From Lelliottia amnigena (GTDB taxonomy: Bacteria > Pseudomonadota > Gammaproteobacteria > Enterobacterales > Enterobacteriaceae): a stretch of 64,000 bases of DNA. The notes below the pieces were generated by a model, which saw only the letters and a list, made by a program, of their open reading frames with translations, made no database searches and had not been told where the DNA came from. Shown one piece after another: positions 43,710 through 52,402 of this stretch (position 1 is its first letter; every line of letters starts with the position of its first letter). Position numbers and translations under genes: made by a program. The stretch spans positions 3,224,001 to 3,288,000 of the forward strand of contig LR134135.1 of the NCBI GenBank assembly GCA_900635465.1. The letters run 5' to 3'.

Positions 43710-45370
43710 ATGCTGGCACAACTGACCATCAGCAACTTCGCCATTGTTCGTGAACTTGAGATCGACTTCCTGAGCGGAATGACGGCCATTACCGGTGAAA
43801 CCGGTGCGGGTAAATCTATTGCCATTGATGCGCTCGGCTTGTGCCTTGGCGGTCGTGCCGAAGGCGATATCGTACGCTCAGGCGCAAACCGCGCCGATCT
43901 CTGCGCACGTTTCTCCCTTAAAGACACCCCTGCCGCCCTGCGATGGCTTGAGGCGAACCAGCTAGAAGATGGACGTGAGTGTTTACTTCGTCGCGTGATC
44001 AGTAGCGATGGTCGTTCTCGCGGCTTTATCAACGGTACTGCGGTTCCTCTGTCCCAACTTCGGGAATTGGGCCAGTTGCTGATCCAAATCCACGGTCAAC
44101 ATGCCCATCAGCAATTGATTAAGCCTGAACAACAAAAGTCCCTTCTCGACGGCTATGCAGGTGAGTATGCGCTCACTCAACTGATGGCTGAGCACTATCG
44201 TCAGTGGCATCAAAGCTGCCGCGAGCTGGCCCAGCAACAGCAGCAAAGTCAGGAACGTTTAGCGCGTGCCGAACTGCTGGAGTATCAGCTTAAAGAACTT
44301 AATGAATTTCAGCCACAGCCAGGCGAATTCGAACAAATCGACGAAGAGTACAAACGACTGGCGAACAGCGGCCACCTGATTTCAACCAGCCAGCACGCCT
44401 TAAATCTGCTGGCCGATGGTGAAGACGTCAACCTGCAAAGCCAGCTGTATAGCGTTCGCCAACAGGTGACTGAGCTGGTGGGACTGGACAGTAAACTTTC
44501 AAGCGTAATGGATATGCTTGAAGAAGCGGCGATTCAGATTTCTGAAGCCAGTGAAGAGCTGCGCCATTATTGTGAGCGTCTGGATCTTGATCCGAATCGT
44601 TTGTTTGAACTTGAACAACGCATCTCCAACAGATTTCTCTGGCACGTAAACACCACGTCACGCCGGAAGAGCTACCCAATTATCATCAGTCTTTACTGGA
44701 TGAGCAGCAGCAGCTTGACGATCAAGCCGACTCTCTGGAAACCCTTGCACTGGCGGCGAATATTCACCATCAGCAGGCGCTGGCCACAGCCAAGCAGCTT
44801 CATGGGGTACGCCAGCAGTACGCTCAGGAATTGAGTCAGCACATTACTGACAGCATGCATGTATTATCAATGCCACACGGCGTCTTTGCGATCGACGTCA
44901 AATTTGAAGAACAACATCTCACCGCCGACGGTGCAGATCGTGTTGAGTTTCGCGTAACAACGAACCCAGGACAGCCTTTACAGGCGATCTCGAAAGTGGC
45001 ATCGGGCGGTGAGCTTTCCCGTATCGCTCTGGCCATCCAGGTGATTACTGCACGTAAAATGGAAACGCCAGCACTGATCTTCGATGAAGTGGATGTCGGG
45101 ATCAGCGGCCCAACTGCTGCCGTTGTGGGCAAATTATTACGCCAGTTGGGTGAGTCTACCCAAGTGATGTGCGTCACTCACCTTCCGCAGGTGGCAGGTT
45201 GTGGGCACCATCATTTCTTTGTGAGTAAAGAAACGGATGGCGAAATGACAGAAACCCATATGCAGCCGCTTGATAAACGTGCGCGTCTGCAGGAGCTGGC
45301 ACGACTGTTGGGCGGTAGTGAAGTCACACGAAATACGCTCGCAAATGCCAAAGAACTGCTGGCTGCATAA
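43710..45370 (+). pseudogene. recN: recN, DNA repair SMC-like ATPase, frameshifted
   Basis: RecN is an SMC-like cohesion protein needed for double-strand break repair. The N-terminal ATPase half has [14 protein letters not shown] (about residue 30). After ELEQRIS (about residue 307) one base, most likely an A near 44629 (two As where three are expected), is missing. The frame then goes out of register, although reading in the correct frame from there continues as [16 protein letters not shown] to the C-terminal half with [13 protein letters not shown] and [19 protein letters not shown] and the stop at 45370. With the base restored the length is about 553, as in E. coli. Confidence 0.9.
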
Positions 45371-45509
45371 ACTTTTTCGGGATCTCAGGGTCATACAGAA
45401 CAACAAAAACGCCGTCAGACCGGTTTCAAAGTGGGGGCAAGGTCTATTATCATCGGCATATAACATATGAGCCGCGTATTGCTCGGGCCCGAAAAGGAAT
45501 CAAATCACT

Positions 45510-45851
45510 ATGCGCTGTAAAACGCTGACCGCTGTCGCAGCGGTTCTTCTGATGTTGACCGCAGGTTGTTCCACTCTGGAGCGAGTGGTTTACCGTCCTG
45601 ACATCAACCAGGGGAACTACCTCACACCTAACGATGTGTCAAAAGTTCGTGTCGGTATGACACAACAGCAGGTCGCTTATGCACTGGGAACCCCGATGAT
45701 GTCCGATCCATTCGGCACCAATACCTGGTTCTACGTTTTCCGCCAGCAGCCTGGTCATGAAGGCGTAACGCAGCAGACGCTCACGCTGACCTTTAACAGC
45801 AGCGGTGTGTTAACGAACATTGACAACAAACCGGCTCTCACCAAAGAGTAA
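45510..45851 (+). CDS. bamE: BamE (SmpA), outer-membrane assembly lipoprotein
   Basis: 113 codons, as in E. coli. The lipobox is LTAGC (Cys near residue 20). The core has the conserved [20 protein letters not shown] and [17 protein letters not shown] motifs. It stabilises the BamA-BamD complex and binds phosphatidylglycerol. A strong terminator follows. Confidence 0.95.
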   Translation: MRCKTLTAVAAVLLMLTAGCSTLERVVYRPDINQGNYLTPNDVSKVRVGMTQQQVAYALGTPMMSDPFGTNTWFYVFRQQPGHEGVTQQTLTLTFNSSGVLTNIDNKPALTKE

Positions 45852-45872
45852 GTTTTCAGAATTGAGAAATGC

Positions 45873-45900
45873 AAAAAGGTGCTCATTGAGCACCTTTTTT
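45873..45900 (+). terminator. bamE terminator
   Basis: AAAGGTGCTC, loop ATT, GAGCACCTTT and Ts, with an A-run on the other side so it may also serve ratB on the minus strand. Confidence 0.88.
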
Positions 45901-45932
45901 ATTACCTCTTCTGAAGCCAGCGAGAGAAGTTT

Positions 45933-46220
45933 CTACTTCCCTGCCTTCTCCGCGCGCTGACGACGCAGCTCTTTCGGATCAGCAATCAGCGGACGATAAA
46001 TCTCAACGCGATCGCCATCATTCAGCACATCGCCCAGCTTAACGGGCCGGCTGTAGATGCCCACTTTATTCTTAGCCAGGTCAATGTCGCGACGAAGTTC
46101 CAGCAAACCGGATGCCCGGATCGCGTCCTCAACGGTTGCGCCCTCATCCAATTTTACCTGCTGCAGATACTGCTTTTCAGGTAATGCGTAAGCGACTTCG
46201 ACAGCGATCTTACGCGACAC
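45933..46220 (-). CDS. ratB: RatB (YfjF), RnfH-family ubiquitin-like protein
   Basis: 95 codons from GTG 46220 (encoding the [16 protein letters not shown] start), close to the 96 of K-12; the 28-codon upstream extension overlaps ratA and is rejected. It has a beta-grasp (RnfH/UPF0125) fold with [10 protein letters not shown]. Its function is unclear; ratB is in an operon with ratA. It overlaps the ratA end by 11 bases. Confidence 0.9.
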   Translation of the reverse strand: MSRKIAVEVAYALPEKQYLQQVKLDEGATVEDAIRASGLLELRRDIDLAKNKVGIYSRPVKLGDVLNDGDRVEIYRPLIADPKELRRQRAEKAGK

Positions 46221-46686
46221 TGTAAACCTCTTTCGCACGGACAGTGAACGCCTGAACCATATTCGCAGCCAACTCCTTGAAAATCCGACCAAACGCCAGC
46301 TCAATCAGCTTATTGGTAAATTCGAAGTCCAGATGAAACTCAATGCGGCACGCGTCAGCACTCAGTGGCGTAAACTTCCAGCCACCCATCAGCTTTTTGA
46401 ACGGGCCATCAACCAGATGCATCAAAATGCTCTGATTGTCGGTCAACGTGTTACGGGTGGTAAACGTTTTACTGATCCCCGCTTTCGAGACATCCACTGC
46501 CGCCGTCATCTGAGTCGGACCGGCTTCCAGCACTCGGCTTCCGGTGCATCCCGGAATAAACTGTGGATAGGACTTAACGTCGTTCACTAACTGGTACATT
46601 TGCTCCACGCTAAAAGGAACAAGCGCAGTACGGCTAATCTGAGGCATAGCATTTTCCATGGTCACACAACCAACAAATAATAACAT
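46210..46686 (-). CDS. ratA: RatA, START-domain ribosome-association toxin / CoQ-binding (COQ10-like) protein
   Basis: 158 codons from ATG 46686 (AAGGGA just upstream), matching the annotated K-12 length; an internal ATG at 46647 (MPQISRTAL) would give 145 residues. The polyketide cyclase/START family fold is seen in [21 protein letters not shown] and GWKFTPL. Reported to block 70S formation when overproduced; relatives bind coenzyme Q. It forms an operon with ratB and is divergent from smpB. Confidence 0.92.
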   Translation of the reverse strand: MLLFVGCVTMENAMPQISRTALVPFSVEQMYQLVNDVKSYPQFIPGCTGSRVLEAGPTQMTAAVDVSKAGISKTFTTRNTLTDNQSILMHLVDGPFKKLMGGWKFTPLSADACRIEFHLDFEFTNKLIELAFGRIFKELAANMVQAFTVRAKEVYSVA

Positions 46687-46809
46687 TTATCCCTTGTTAA
46701 AAAAACGGCAGGCCTCATCTCGTGCTAAGATAGCGCGTTAGACCTCACAGGACGCAGTCGCAATGAGGTTACTTTTTGAAATCAGATTACCTATGGTTTT
46801 ACGACACTT

Positions 46810-47292
46810 ATGACGAAGAAAAAAGTACATAAACCTGGCTCGGCCACCATTGCGCTCAACAAGCGTGCCCGCCATGAATATTTCATTGAAGAAGAATTCG
46901 AAGCTGGTCTCTCCTTACAGGGCTGGGAAGTGAAATCCCTGCGTGCGGGGAAAGCCAATATCAGCGACAGTTATGTGATTCTGATGGATGGCGAAGCCTT
47001 CTTGTTCGGCGCGAACTTTACGCCGCTGGCTGTCGCCTCTTCCCACTACGTTTGCGACCCGATTCGCACCCGTAAGCTGCTGCTGAATCAGCGCGAGCTG
47101 GAATCCCTTTACGGACGCATTAACCGTGAAGGCTACACCGTCGTTGCGCTCTCGCTGTACTGGAAGAACGCCTGGTGCAAAGTCAAAATTGGCGTGGCGA
47201 AAGGTAAGAAACAGCATGACAAACGTTCAGATCTGAAAGATCGCGAATGGCAGGTCGATAAAGCACGAATCATGAAACACGCGGGGCGGTAA
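46810..47292 (+). CDS. smpB: SmpB, tmRNA-binding protein
   Basis: 160 codons, as in E. coli. The OB-fold core ([26 protein letters not shown]) and the basic C-terminal tail ([26 protein letters not shown]) are intact. It delivers tmRNA to stalled ribosomes. The ssrA gene is 98 bp downstream in the same direction. Confidence 0.97.
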   Translation: MTKKKVHKPGSATIALNKRARHEYFIEEEFEAGLSLQGWEVKSLRAGKANISDSYVILMDGEAFLFGANFTPLAVASSHYVCDPIRTRKLLLNQRELESLYGRINREGYTVVALSLYWKNAWCKVKIGVAKGKKQHDKRSDLKDREWQVDKARIMKHAGR

Positions 47293-47370
47293 TCCCGCGT
47301 AAATTTTATACAGATTACAGTAATTTAAGAACTTGACCTTCCGGACTGGCGTCTCTGTTCGCAATTCTGG

Positions 47371-47376
47371 TATACT
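47371..47376 (+). promoter_or_regulatory. ssrA promoter -10
   Basis: TATACT about 15-20 bases before the mature tmRNA start. I do not see a clear -35 at the usual distance. Confidence 0.5.
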
Positions 47377-47480
47377 GAGTTCAACACATTGGGGCTGATT
47401 CTGGATTCGACGGGATTTGCGAAACCCAAGGTGCATGCCGAGGGGCGGTTTGCCTCGTAAAAAGCCGCAAAAAAATAGTC

Positions 47481-47513
47481 GCAAACGACGAAAACTACGC
47501 TTTAGCAGCTTAA
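47481..47513 (+). CDS. tmRNA proteolysis tag frame
   Basis: Ten sense codons for ANDENYALAA and a TAA stop inside ssrA. The resume codon is GCA. The tag marks incomplete proteins for ClpXP and other proteases. Confidence 0.93.
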   Translation, partial: ANDENYALAA

Positions 47514-47721
47514 TACCCTGCTAAGAGCCCTCTCTCCCTAGCTTCCGCTCTTAAGACGGGGATAAAGAGAGGTCAAACCCAAAAGAGATCGCGCGGATGT
47601 CCTGCCTGGGGCTGAAGTGCTAAAACTAATCAGGCTAGTTCGTTAGTGGCGTGTCTGTCCGCAGCTGGCGTGCGAATGTAAAGACTGACTAAGCATGTAG
47701 TACCGAGGATGTAGTAATTTC

Positions 47722-47753
47722 GGACGGGGGTTCAAATCCCCCCAGCTCCACCA
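47722..47753 (+). other. probable attachment site (attL) of the ssrA-integrated element
   Basis: The end of ssrA, T-arm to CCA, is the usual crossover for IntA-type integrases, and intA lies only 205 bp downstream, pointing away. The matching attR direct repeat should lie beyond the right edge of the window and is not seen here. The exact core is inferred. Confidence 0.6.
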
Positions 47754-47799
47754 AAATCTTCAATCGATGATTACCAGAGTCATCCGATAAAGTCTAAAG

Positions 47800-47832
47800 A
47801 GCCCGCATGGCACAAGCCCTGCGGGCTTTTTT
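47800..47832 (+). terminator. ssrA terminator
   Basis: AGCCCGCA, a loop, TGCGGGCT and six Ts, 47 bases after the end of tmRNA. Confidence 0.88.
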
Positions 47833-47886
47833 GTGCCTGCAATTTGTCCTGGGAAGTCTGAAGCAAACTAATTAAATCCGAACCTT

Positions 47887-47939
47887 TTAGGCACCTTGTT
47901 AGGCACCTCATAAAGCATTATTGTTTTTGAGGTGCCTAA
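47887..47939. repeat. three TTAGGCACCT motifs in front of intA
   Basis: TTAGGCACCT occurs at 47887-47896 and 47899-47908 in direct orientation 12 bp apart, and inverted (AGGTGCCTAA) at 47930-47939. The last copy ends 18 bp before the intA ATG. They may be arm-type integrase or excisionase sites or a repressor operator. This is inferred from position. Confidence 0.7.
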
Positions 47940-47957
47940 AACTATGGAAACCCGGCA

Positions 47958-49199
47958 ATGGCAAGACAAACCAAACCTTTATCAGTCAAAGAAATCGAAT
48001 CCGCCAAACCCAAGGAAGCGGACTACGTTCTCTATGATGGCGATGGCCTTGAACTACTCATCAAATCAAGTGGCAGTAAAATCTGGCAGTTTCGCTACCT
48101 TCGCCCTGCCACCAAGAAGCGAGCGAAAAAGAGCATTGGAGCTTACCCGTCAGTTACCCTTGCTGATGCGAGAAGCTACCGGGCAGAGACTCGCGTTCTC
48201 CTCGCAAAACAAATCGATCCGCAGGAGCATCACCAAGAACAGCTGCGCAGTTCGCTTGAAGCCAAAACCAACACTTTCCAACTCGTAGCTGAACGTTGGT
48301 GGAATGTGAAGAAAGCTAGTGTGACCAAGGACTACGCAGAGGATATCTGGCGCTCGCTGGAGAGAGACGTTTTACCAGCGATTGGCGATATCAGTATTAC
48401 AGATATTAAAGCTCATACACTGGTTCAGGCCGTTCAACCGGTTCAGGCCAGAGGAGCTCTGGAAACCGTCCGTCGCCTGTGCCAACGAATCAATGAGGTC
48501 ATGGTTTATGCTCAAAACACAGGCCTGATTGATGCTGTCCCCAGCGTCAATATTGGCAAGGCATTCGAGAAGCCTCAGAAAAAGAACATGCCAAGTATCC
48601 GTCCAGACCAGCTACCACAACTCATGCAGACCATGCGTACCGCCAACATTATCCTACCAACACGGTGCCTGTTTATGTGGCAACTTCTTACTATCACCCG
48701 CCCTGCTGAAGCAGCTGAAGCCCGCTGGGACGAGATAGACCTGGAAGCACGAGAATGGAAAATCCCTGCATCACGCATGAAAATGAACCGCGACCACACT
48801 GTTCCATTGTCAGATGAAGCAATTGCGATATTGGAGATGATGAAGCCGTTAAGCGGCAACCGGGAATTTATCTTCCCTAGCCGTATCAAGCCCAACCAGC
48901 CAATGAATAGCCAAACCGTAAACGCTTCACTGAAACGTGCAGGTTTTGGTGGTGTGCTTGTTTCACACGGTCTGCGATCTATTGCAAGTACGGCCCTTAA
49001 TGAGCAGGGATTTTCACCTGATGTTATTGAGGCTGCATTGGCCCATGTGGATAAGAATGAGGTTCGCCGCGCTTATAACCGCAGCGATTACCTTGAGCAG
49101 CGACGACCAATGATGCAGTGGTGGGCTGATTTCGTGATGGCTGCAGACTGCGGAAGTATAATTGAAGGTGGGATGAAGGGAATGCGGTTAGTTGGATAG
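47958..49199 (+). CDS. intA: IntA, P4/CP4-57-type tyrosine recombinase
   Basis: 413 codons from ATG 47958 (MARQTKPLSVKEIESAKP), the same length and clearly the same family as IntA (SlpA) of the K-12 CP4-57 prophage, which also sits at ssrA. The N-terminal DUF4102 arm-binding domain covers about residues 1-85, the core-binding domain 110-195, and the catalytic domain has Arg248 (TITRPAEAAEARW), Lys275, His337-xx-Arg340 (SHGLR), His363 and the nucleophile Tyr373 (RRAYNRSDY). It integrates and excises the element at ssrA; AlpA can raise its expression in K-12. Confidence 0.95.
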   Translation: MARQTKPLSVKEIESAKPKEADYVLYDGDGLELLIKSSGSKIWQFRYLRPATKKRAKKSIGAYPSVTLADARSYRAETRVLLAKQIDPQEHHQEQLRSSLEAKTNTFQLVAERWWNVKKASVTKDYAEDIWRSLERDVLPAIGDISITDIKAHTLVQAVQPVQARGALETVRRLCQRINEVMVYAQNTGLIDAVPSVNIGKAFEKPQKKNMPSIRPDQLPQLMQTMRTANIILPTRCLFMWQLLTITRPAEAAEARWDEIDLEAREWKIPASRMKMNRDHTVPLSDEAIAILEMMKPLSGNREFIFPSRIKPNQPMNSQTVNASLKRAGFGGVLVSHGLRSIASTALNEQGFSPDVIEAALAHVDKNEVRRAYNRSDYLEQRRPMMQWWADFVMAADCGSIIEGGMKGMRLVG

Positions 49200-49336
49200 C
49201 CTATTAACGAAGATATGATCTGACGTGTTTACTAAGTTGACTGAATCCTTACTTGGTGTACCAGATGCGAACATGGGCATACGCTGGTGTAATCAGTTCT
49301 TAGCCGCTTCAACACAGAAACTCTCACTGAACTGCT
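49200..49336 (+). other. spacer after intA
   Basis: No gene is supported here. It is followed by a heptamer array and then AT-rich sequence up to the FRG gene at 49573. A change in base composition is evident from about 49390 onward. Confidence 0.4.
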
Positions 49337-49392
49337 GGATGAGGGATGAGGGATGAGGGATGAGGGATGAGGGATGAGGGATGAGGGATGAG
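49337..49392 (+). repeat. eight perfect copies of the heptamer GGATGAG
   Basis: 56 bp of uninterrupted GGATGAG units. The reverse complement reads CTCATCC. No gene covers it, so copy number is not constrained by a frame. Confidence 0.95.
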
Positions 49393-49572
49393 AAAATTTT
49401 GGACCACATGCATAGATTCTGTCGAACATGATTTCATCATTACACAATAACCTATTGAAACAATGGTGAATTAGCAGTAATTTTGCATGAATAATTTAAT
49501 GAAAGCAGCCTAGAATAATTTTAGACTTCCGGGACCTAGGCATCCTTAGAATTTTTACTTGTAGGCGTTTCG

Positions 49573-50487
49573 ATGATTGAATCCCTTGATTTTGTGAGTA
49601 TAGACGAAATGTTTGAATTCTTTTCTCCATGGGGAGAGAGTTCAAACTTGGAAGGCTTTATTTTTAGAGGACATAGTCAAGAATCATATGAATTGATCCC
49701 GACTGCATTGAGATTAAACAATATTGATTGGTTTTGGAAAACGTGTGGATTAGGTAGACCTATTGAACCTCAGCATAATTGGCAATCATGGCAAGTTAAG
49801 GGCGAGTACTCGGTCCTAAGAGCTTTTTATCGCTTAGCAGATCAAAGAGGATTAGATGTTCCAACTTCTGATAGGATGAGAGTTAATCTAGCTCAACAAT
49901 TTGATATTCATGGTCTCAACACCCCATACGAAAGTGATATATGGATCCCCAAAGACTTATTAGAAACTGCCGCACTAGCGCAACATTATGGTATACCAAC
50001 AAGATTACTTGATTGGACATATGACATATTTGTAGCACTATTTTTTGCACTAAGAGGAGCGTTCGAGAAAGAAGGCAGGTTAGAAATATGGGCACTTAAC
50101 AAAGAATACATATCTTTTTTAAAACCAACAGTTAATAGAATCAACATTGATTTCATCACACCTCATTATGCAAACAACCCTAATTTGAATGCTCAGAAGG
50201 GCCTATTTACTCATTGGCCAATCCAATTGCCCTCAATGATTAATGAAATGCAACTTTTGCAGAATGGCCTAGTCAAAGTAGTAGATCGCAGACCGCTTGA
50301 TGCTCTAGTCGCCGACACATACAAAAAAGAAGAAAACATCGTATTATTCAAACGGTTCACTCTACCATGCTCACAAGCCAAAAAAGGAAGTAATATTTTG
50401 TCTAAACTAGGGTACGATGCAGCCAGAATTTTCCCTGGATACAAAGGTGTTGCTGAGCATATATTAACTCAGTATAAATTACACTAG
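49573..50487 (+). CDS. FRG-domain protein
   Basis: 304 codons. The N-terminus holds the F-R-G motif (residues 30-33 in IFRGHSQESYEL), and the diagnostic segment AQHYGIPTRLLDWT (137-150) plus NAQKGLFTHW follow, all marks of the FRG family. No signal peptide or membrane span is seen. The family is common in mobile elements and phage-defence loci, but its biochemical role is not settled to my knowledge. The gene is AT-rich compared with intA, suggesting separate origin. A SIR2-like gene follows 69 bp downstream, so the two are probably one unit. Confidence 0.85.
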   Translation: MIESLDFVSIDEMFEFFSPWGESSNLEGFIFRGHSQESYELIPTALRLNNIDWFWKTCGLGRPIEPQHNWQSWQVKGEYSVLRAFYRLADQRGLDVPTSDRMRVNLAQQFDIHGLNTPYESDIWIPKDLLETAALAQHYGIPTRLLDWTYDIFVALFFALRGAFEKEGRLEIWALNKEYISFLKPTVNRINIDFITPHYANNPNLNAQKGLFTHWPIQLPSMINEMQLLQNGLVKVVDRRPLDALVADTYKKEENIVLFKRFTLPCSQAKKGSNILSKLGYDAARIFPGYKGVAEHILTQYKLH

Positions 50488-50556
50488 CAAGACTCAGCGT
50501 GCTTTTAATCACATTGAGAAATCATACAATTTACACGTACTGTTTATAGGCGAGAT

Positions 50557-51447
50557 ATGGGTAACACACTGTTATTTGGAAATGGAATCAATAGACTTTC
50601 GACGAATGCAATTAGCTGGAGTGACTTATTAGACAAAATAAAAGGTACTAGTATTTTCTCAAGCGGTGAACTACCTAACACCATGGTGTATGAAAGAATT
50701 TTCATGGAAAAACACACCTCTGAAAAACGAGAAAAAATAGATGAGCTTGAAATTAAAGAGGTAATAGCCAAAGAATTACAACTACAAGATTCCAATGAAA
50801 TACTTAAAACCTTAGCAACATTAAAGATTGAAAATTATTTAACTACAAATTACGACTATGCTTTCGAAAAGGCTCTTGGGCTTACACCTGAAAAATTGAG
50901 CACTGAAGATATTTATAGTTTAAGAAGAAAGAGAAAATATGATTCTATAGAAGGAATAAAATTCCTTTGGAACATACATGGTGAAATAGGGCAGCCAAAA
51001 TCTATTATGCTTGGGTTAGATCACTATTGTGGATCAGTAAGTAAAATAGATTCTTATGTGAAAGGAACATATAAGCATAAGATTGACGGGGAGGAACGAT
51101 ATGTTGAACCCATGCTGAAGAAACTTGAGAATTCATCCTTTTGTTTCACATCCTGGGTTGATCTCTTCTTTTCTACTAATGTGCACATTATTGGTTTTTC
51201 TTTGGATTATACTGAGATTGATATTTGGTGGCTACTTAACAAGCGAGCTCGTTTTTCTTCTAATGGATTAGTTAATAATAAAATTTACTTTTACGTCAAT
51301 GAAATTTCAACTGAAAAAGCAGGGCTTTTAAAATCATTTAATGTAGAGGTTGTAGCTCTTAATTTATCTAATAATGACTACAAAAAAATGTATAATTCTG
51401 CAATTAATAAAATGAATATTAATTTCAAAGATTCAATAGCAGCGTAA
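50557..51447 (+). CDS. SIR2-like domain protein (candidate NADase)
   Basis: 296 codons; AGGCGAG precedes ATG 50557. The NAD-binding family signatures are present: LLFGNGINR (5-13), TTNYDYAFEKAL (96-107), NIHGE with the probable catalytic His141, and VHIIGFSLDYTEIDIWWLL (209-227). Prokaryotic defence SIR2 proteins (ThsA, DSR types) often deplete NAD when triggered. It is not a classical deacetylase sirtuin, since the zinc Cys set is missing. Strongly AT-rich like the FRG gene. Confidence 0.85.
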   Translation: MGNTLLFGNGINRLSTNAISWSDLLDKIKGTSIFSSGELPNTMVYERIFMEKHTSEKREKIDELEIKEVIAKELQLQDSNEILKTLATLKIENYLTTNYDYAFEKALGLTPEKLSTEDIYSLRRKRKYDSIEGIKFLWNIHGEIGQPKSIMLGLDHYCGSVSKIDSYVKGTYKHKIDGEERYVEPMLKKLENSSFCFTSWVDLFFSTNVHIIGFSLDYTEIDIWWLLNKRARFSSNGLVNNKIYFYVNEISTEKAGLLKSFNVEVVALNLSNNDYKKMYNSAINKMNINFKDSIAA

Positions 51448-51456
51448 AAGTAATAA

Positions 51457-51485
51457 GTCCAGTCCATCCTACAACTTGACTGGAC
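51457..51485. terminator. hairpin between convergent SIR2-like and nuclease genes
   Basis: GTCCAGTC, a 13-base loop, then GACTGGAC, a perfect eight-base stem. No strong T-run follows in either direction, so it may be a weak terminator for the convergent units. Confidence 0.45.
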
Positions 51486-51601
51486 CCATTTACTTCTAAC
51501 TTATACGTTTTCTCACAACTGGCATTCAGTTTGAATATCTAATAACATTGGAAATAACTAACTATAATCTCACAACATTAAAATGTGCTTCAACAGCCAC
51601 C

Positions 51602-52402
51602 TTAGATATTCGATTTAGTGTTTCTTAAGGTAAGATCAATAAGAATTATATCGATCGCAGCAACACCTGGAAAATTACTGGCAATAGAATTCCAATAAAA
51701 TTTAAGTGCTTCTTCAAAGTTAGAAAGCTTTGCTCTTCGCTTCCCAATCTGCCAGTAAACTTGGTTAGATTTTCCCTGCCAAACTAAAAGCATTATTCCA
51801 CAGCCTGCTGTTTCCTCTCGTAAGTAATCACCTGCAAGTTGATTGCGTAGCCGCTCACATAATTCTGGGCCGGACCAGTTATCGAGCAATTTCAGTTCGA
51901 TAGGCACTGGCGAGGGGATATGTGGATTTTGAGTCCAGATGTCTGGTCTTTGTCTATTCGGAAGCTCGTTTTCCTGAGCGCAGCTATAGCGGCCTGAAGA
52001 ATTATTATTCAACCAACCCGCCACTAGGTTCCGCATCTCGGTTTCACCTTCAACTCTTTGCCAAGTCCTGTATGGGCTATCATTTCCGACTTCGATCCAT
52101 GACTTGAGATCAATCAGGCGGTTAACAGTAAGATCAAAGAGCTGTCGATGTGTTGTTGGCGTACTCATCTGGCTCCTAGAAAATTCTCGCATTTGCTGTG
52201 CCGACCATGGTTCTAAATCTGCATCCTCTTCAGCTCGTTTATAAGCTAACTTGCTCATCCAAGAGCGGGATTCAATAACTGGATGTTCTCCAGATAGTTC
52301 TATTAAGGCAAAATAGGTCTCTTTTCCTGGAATTGCAGACAACCTGTTAAACAGAGCATTACGGCCATCTTGCGCATCATCTCTCAGCTCCGGAGAATAC
52401 AC
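51602..52402 (-). CDS. PD-(D/E)XK nuclease-like C-terminal part of the large STAND NTPase (split by a +1 base)
   Basis: 266 codons from a GTG at 52402, overlapping the end of the 1,179-codon frame by 26 bases in another frame. Removing one base from the C6 run at 52402-52407 joins the two into a continuous protein (AGKG joined to VYSPELRDD). The segment around RPDIW (Asp154), PIELKL (Glu169 and Lys171) and a downstream Gln188/Tyr193 pair is the pattern of a PD-(D/E)XK nuclease. A helix with Glu near residues 119-122 precedes it. The first 100 residues are probably the linker of the larger protein. It may be expressed alone or as part of the restored 1,437-residue protein. Confidence 0.65.
   Translation of the reverse strand: MYSPELRDDAQDGRNALFNRLSAIPGKETYFALIELSGEHPVIESRSWMSKLAYKRAEEDADLEPWSAQQMREFSRSQMSTPTTHRQLFDLTVNRLIDLKSWIEVGNDSPYRTWQRVEGETEMRNLVAGWLNNNSSGRYSCAQENELPNRQRPDIWTQNPHIPSPVPIELKLLDNWSGPELCERLRNQLAGDYLREETAGCGIMLLVWQGKSNQVYWQIGKRRAKLSNFEEALKFYWNSIASNFPGVAAIDIILIDLTLRNTKSNI

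Larger units (their letters stand above)
47391..47753 (+). ncRNA. ssrA: tmRNA (SsrA)
   Basis: 363 bases. It begins GGGGCTGATTCTGG and ends CCAGCTCCACCA, forming the alanyl-tRNA-like domain. The tag frame at 47481-47513 encodes ANDENYALAA followed by TAA. The tRNA-like 3' T-arm stem is GGGGG/CCCCC, differing from the K-12 GCGGG/CCCGC with pairing kept, which fits replacement of the 3' end by the inserted element. Confidence 0.97.

Noticed and set aside
49337..49392. CRISPR-like repeat array
   Set aside because: The 7-bp units have no spacers and no cas genes are present.
49232..49447. 71-codon minus-strand frame with SLIPHPS repeats
   Set aside because: The repeating peptide is only the heptamer array read in frame; no start signal or homologue.
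50557..51447. classical deacetylase sirtuin
   Set aside because: The zinc-binding cysteine set is absent and the motifs fit the SIR2-like defence class.
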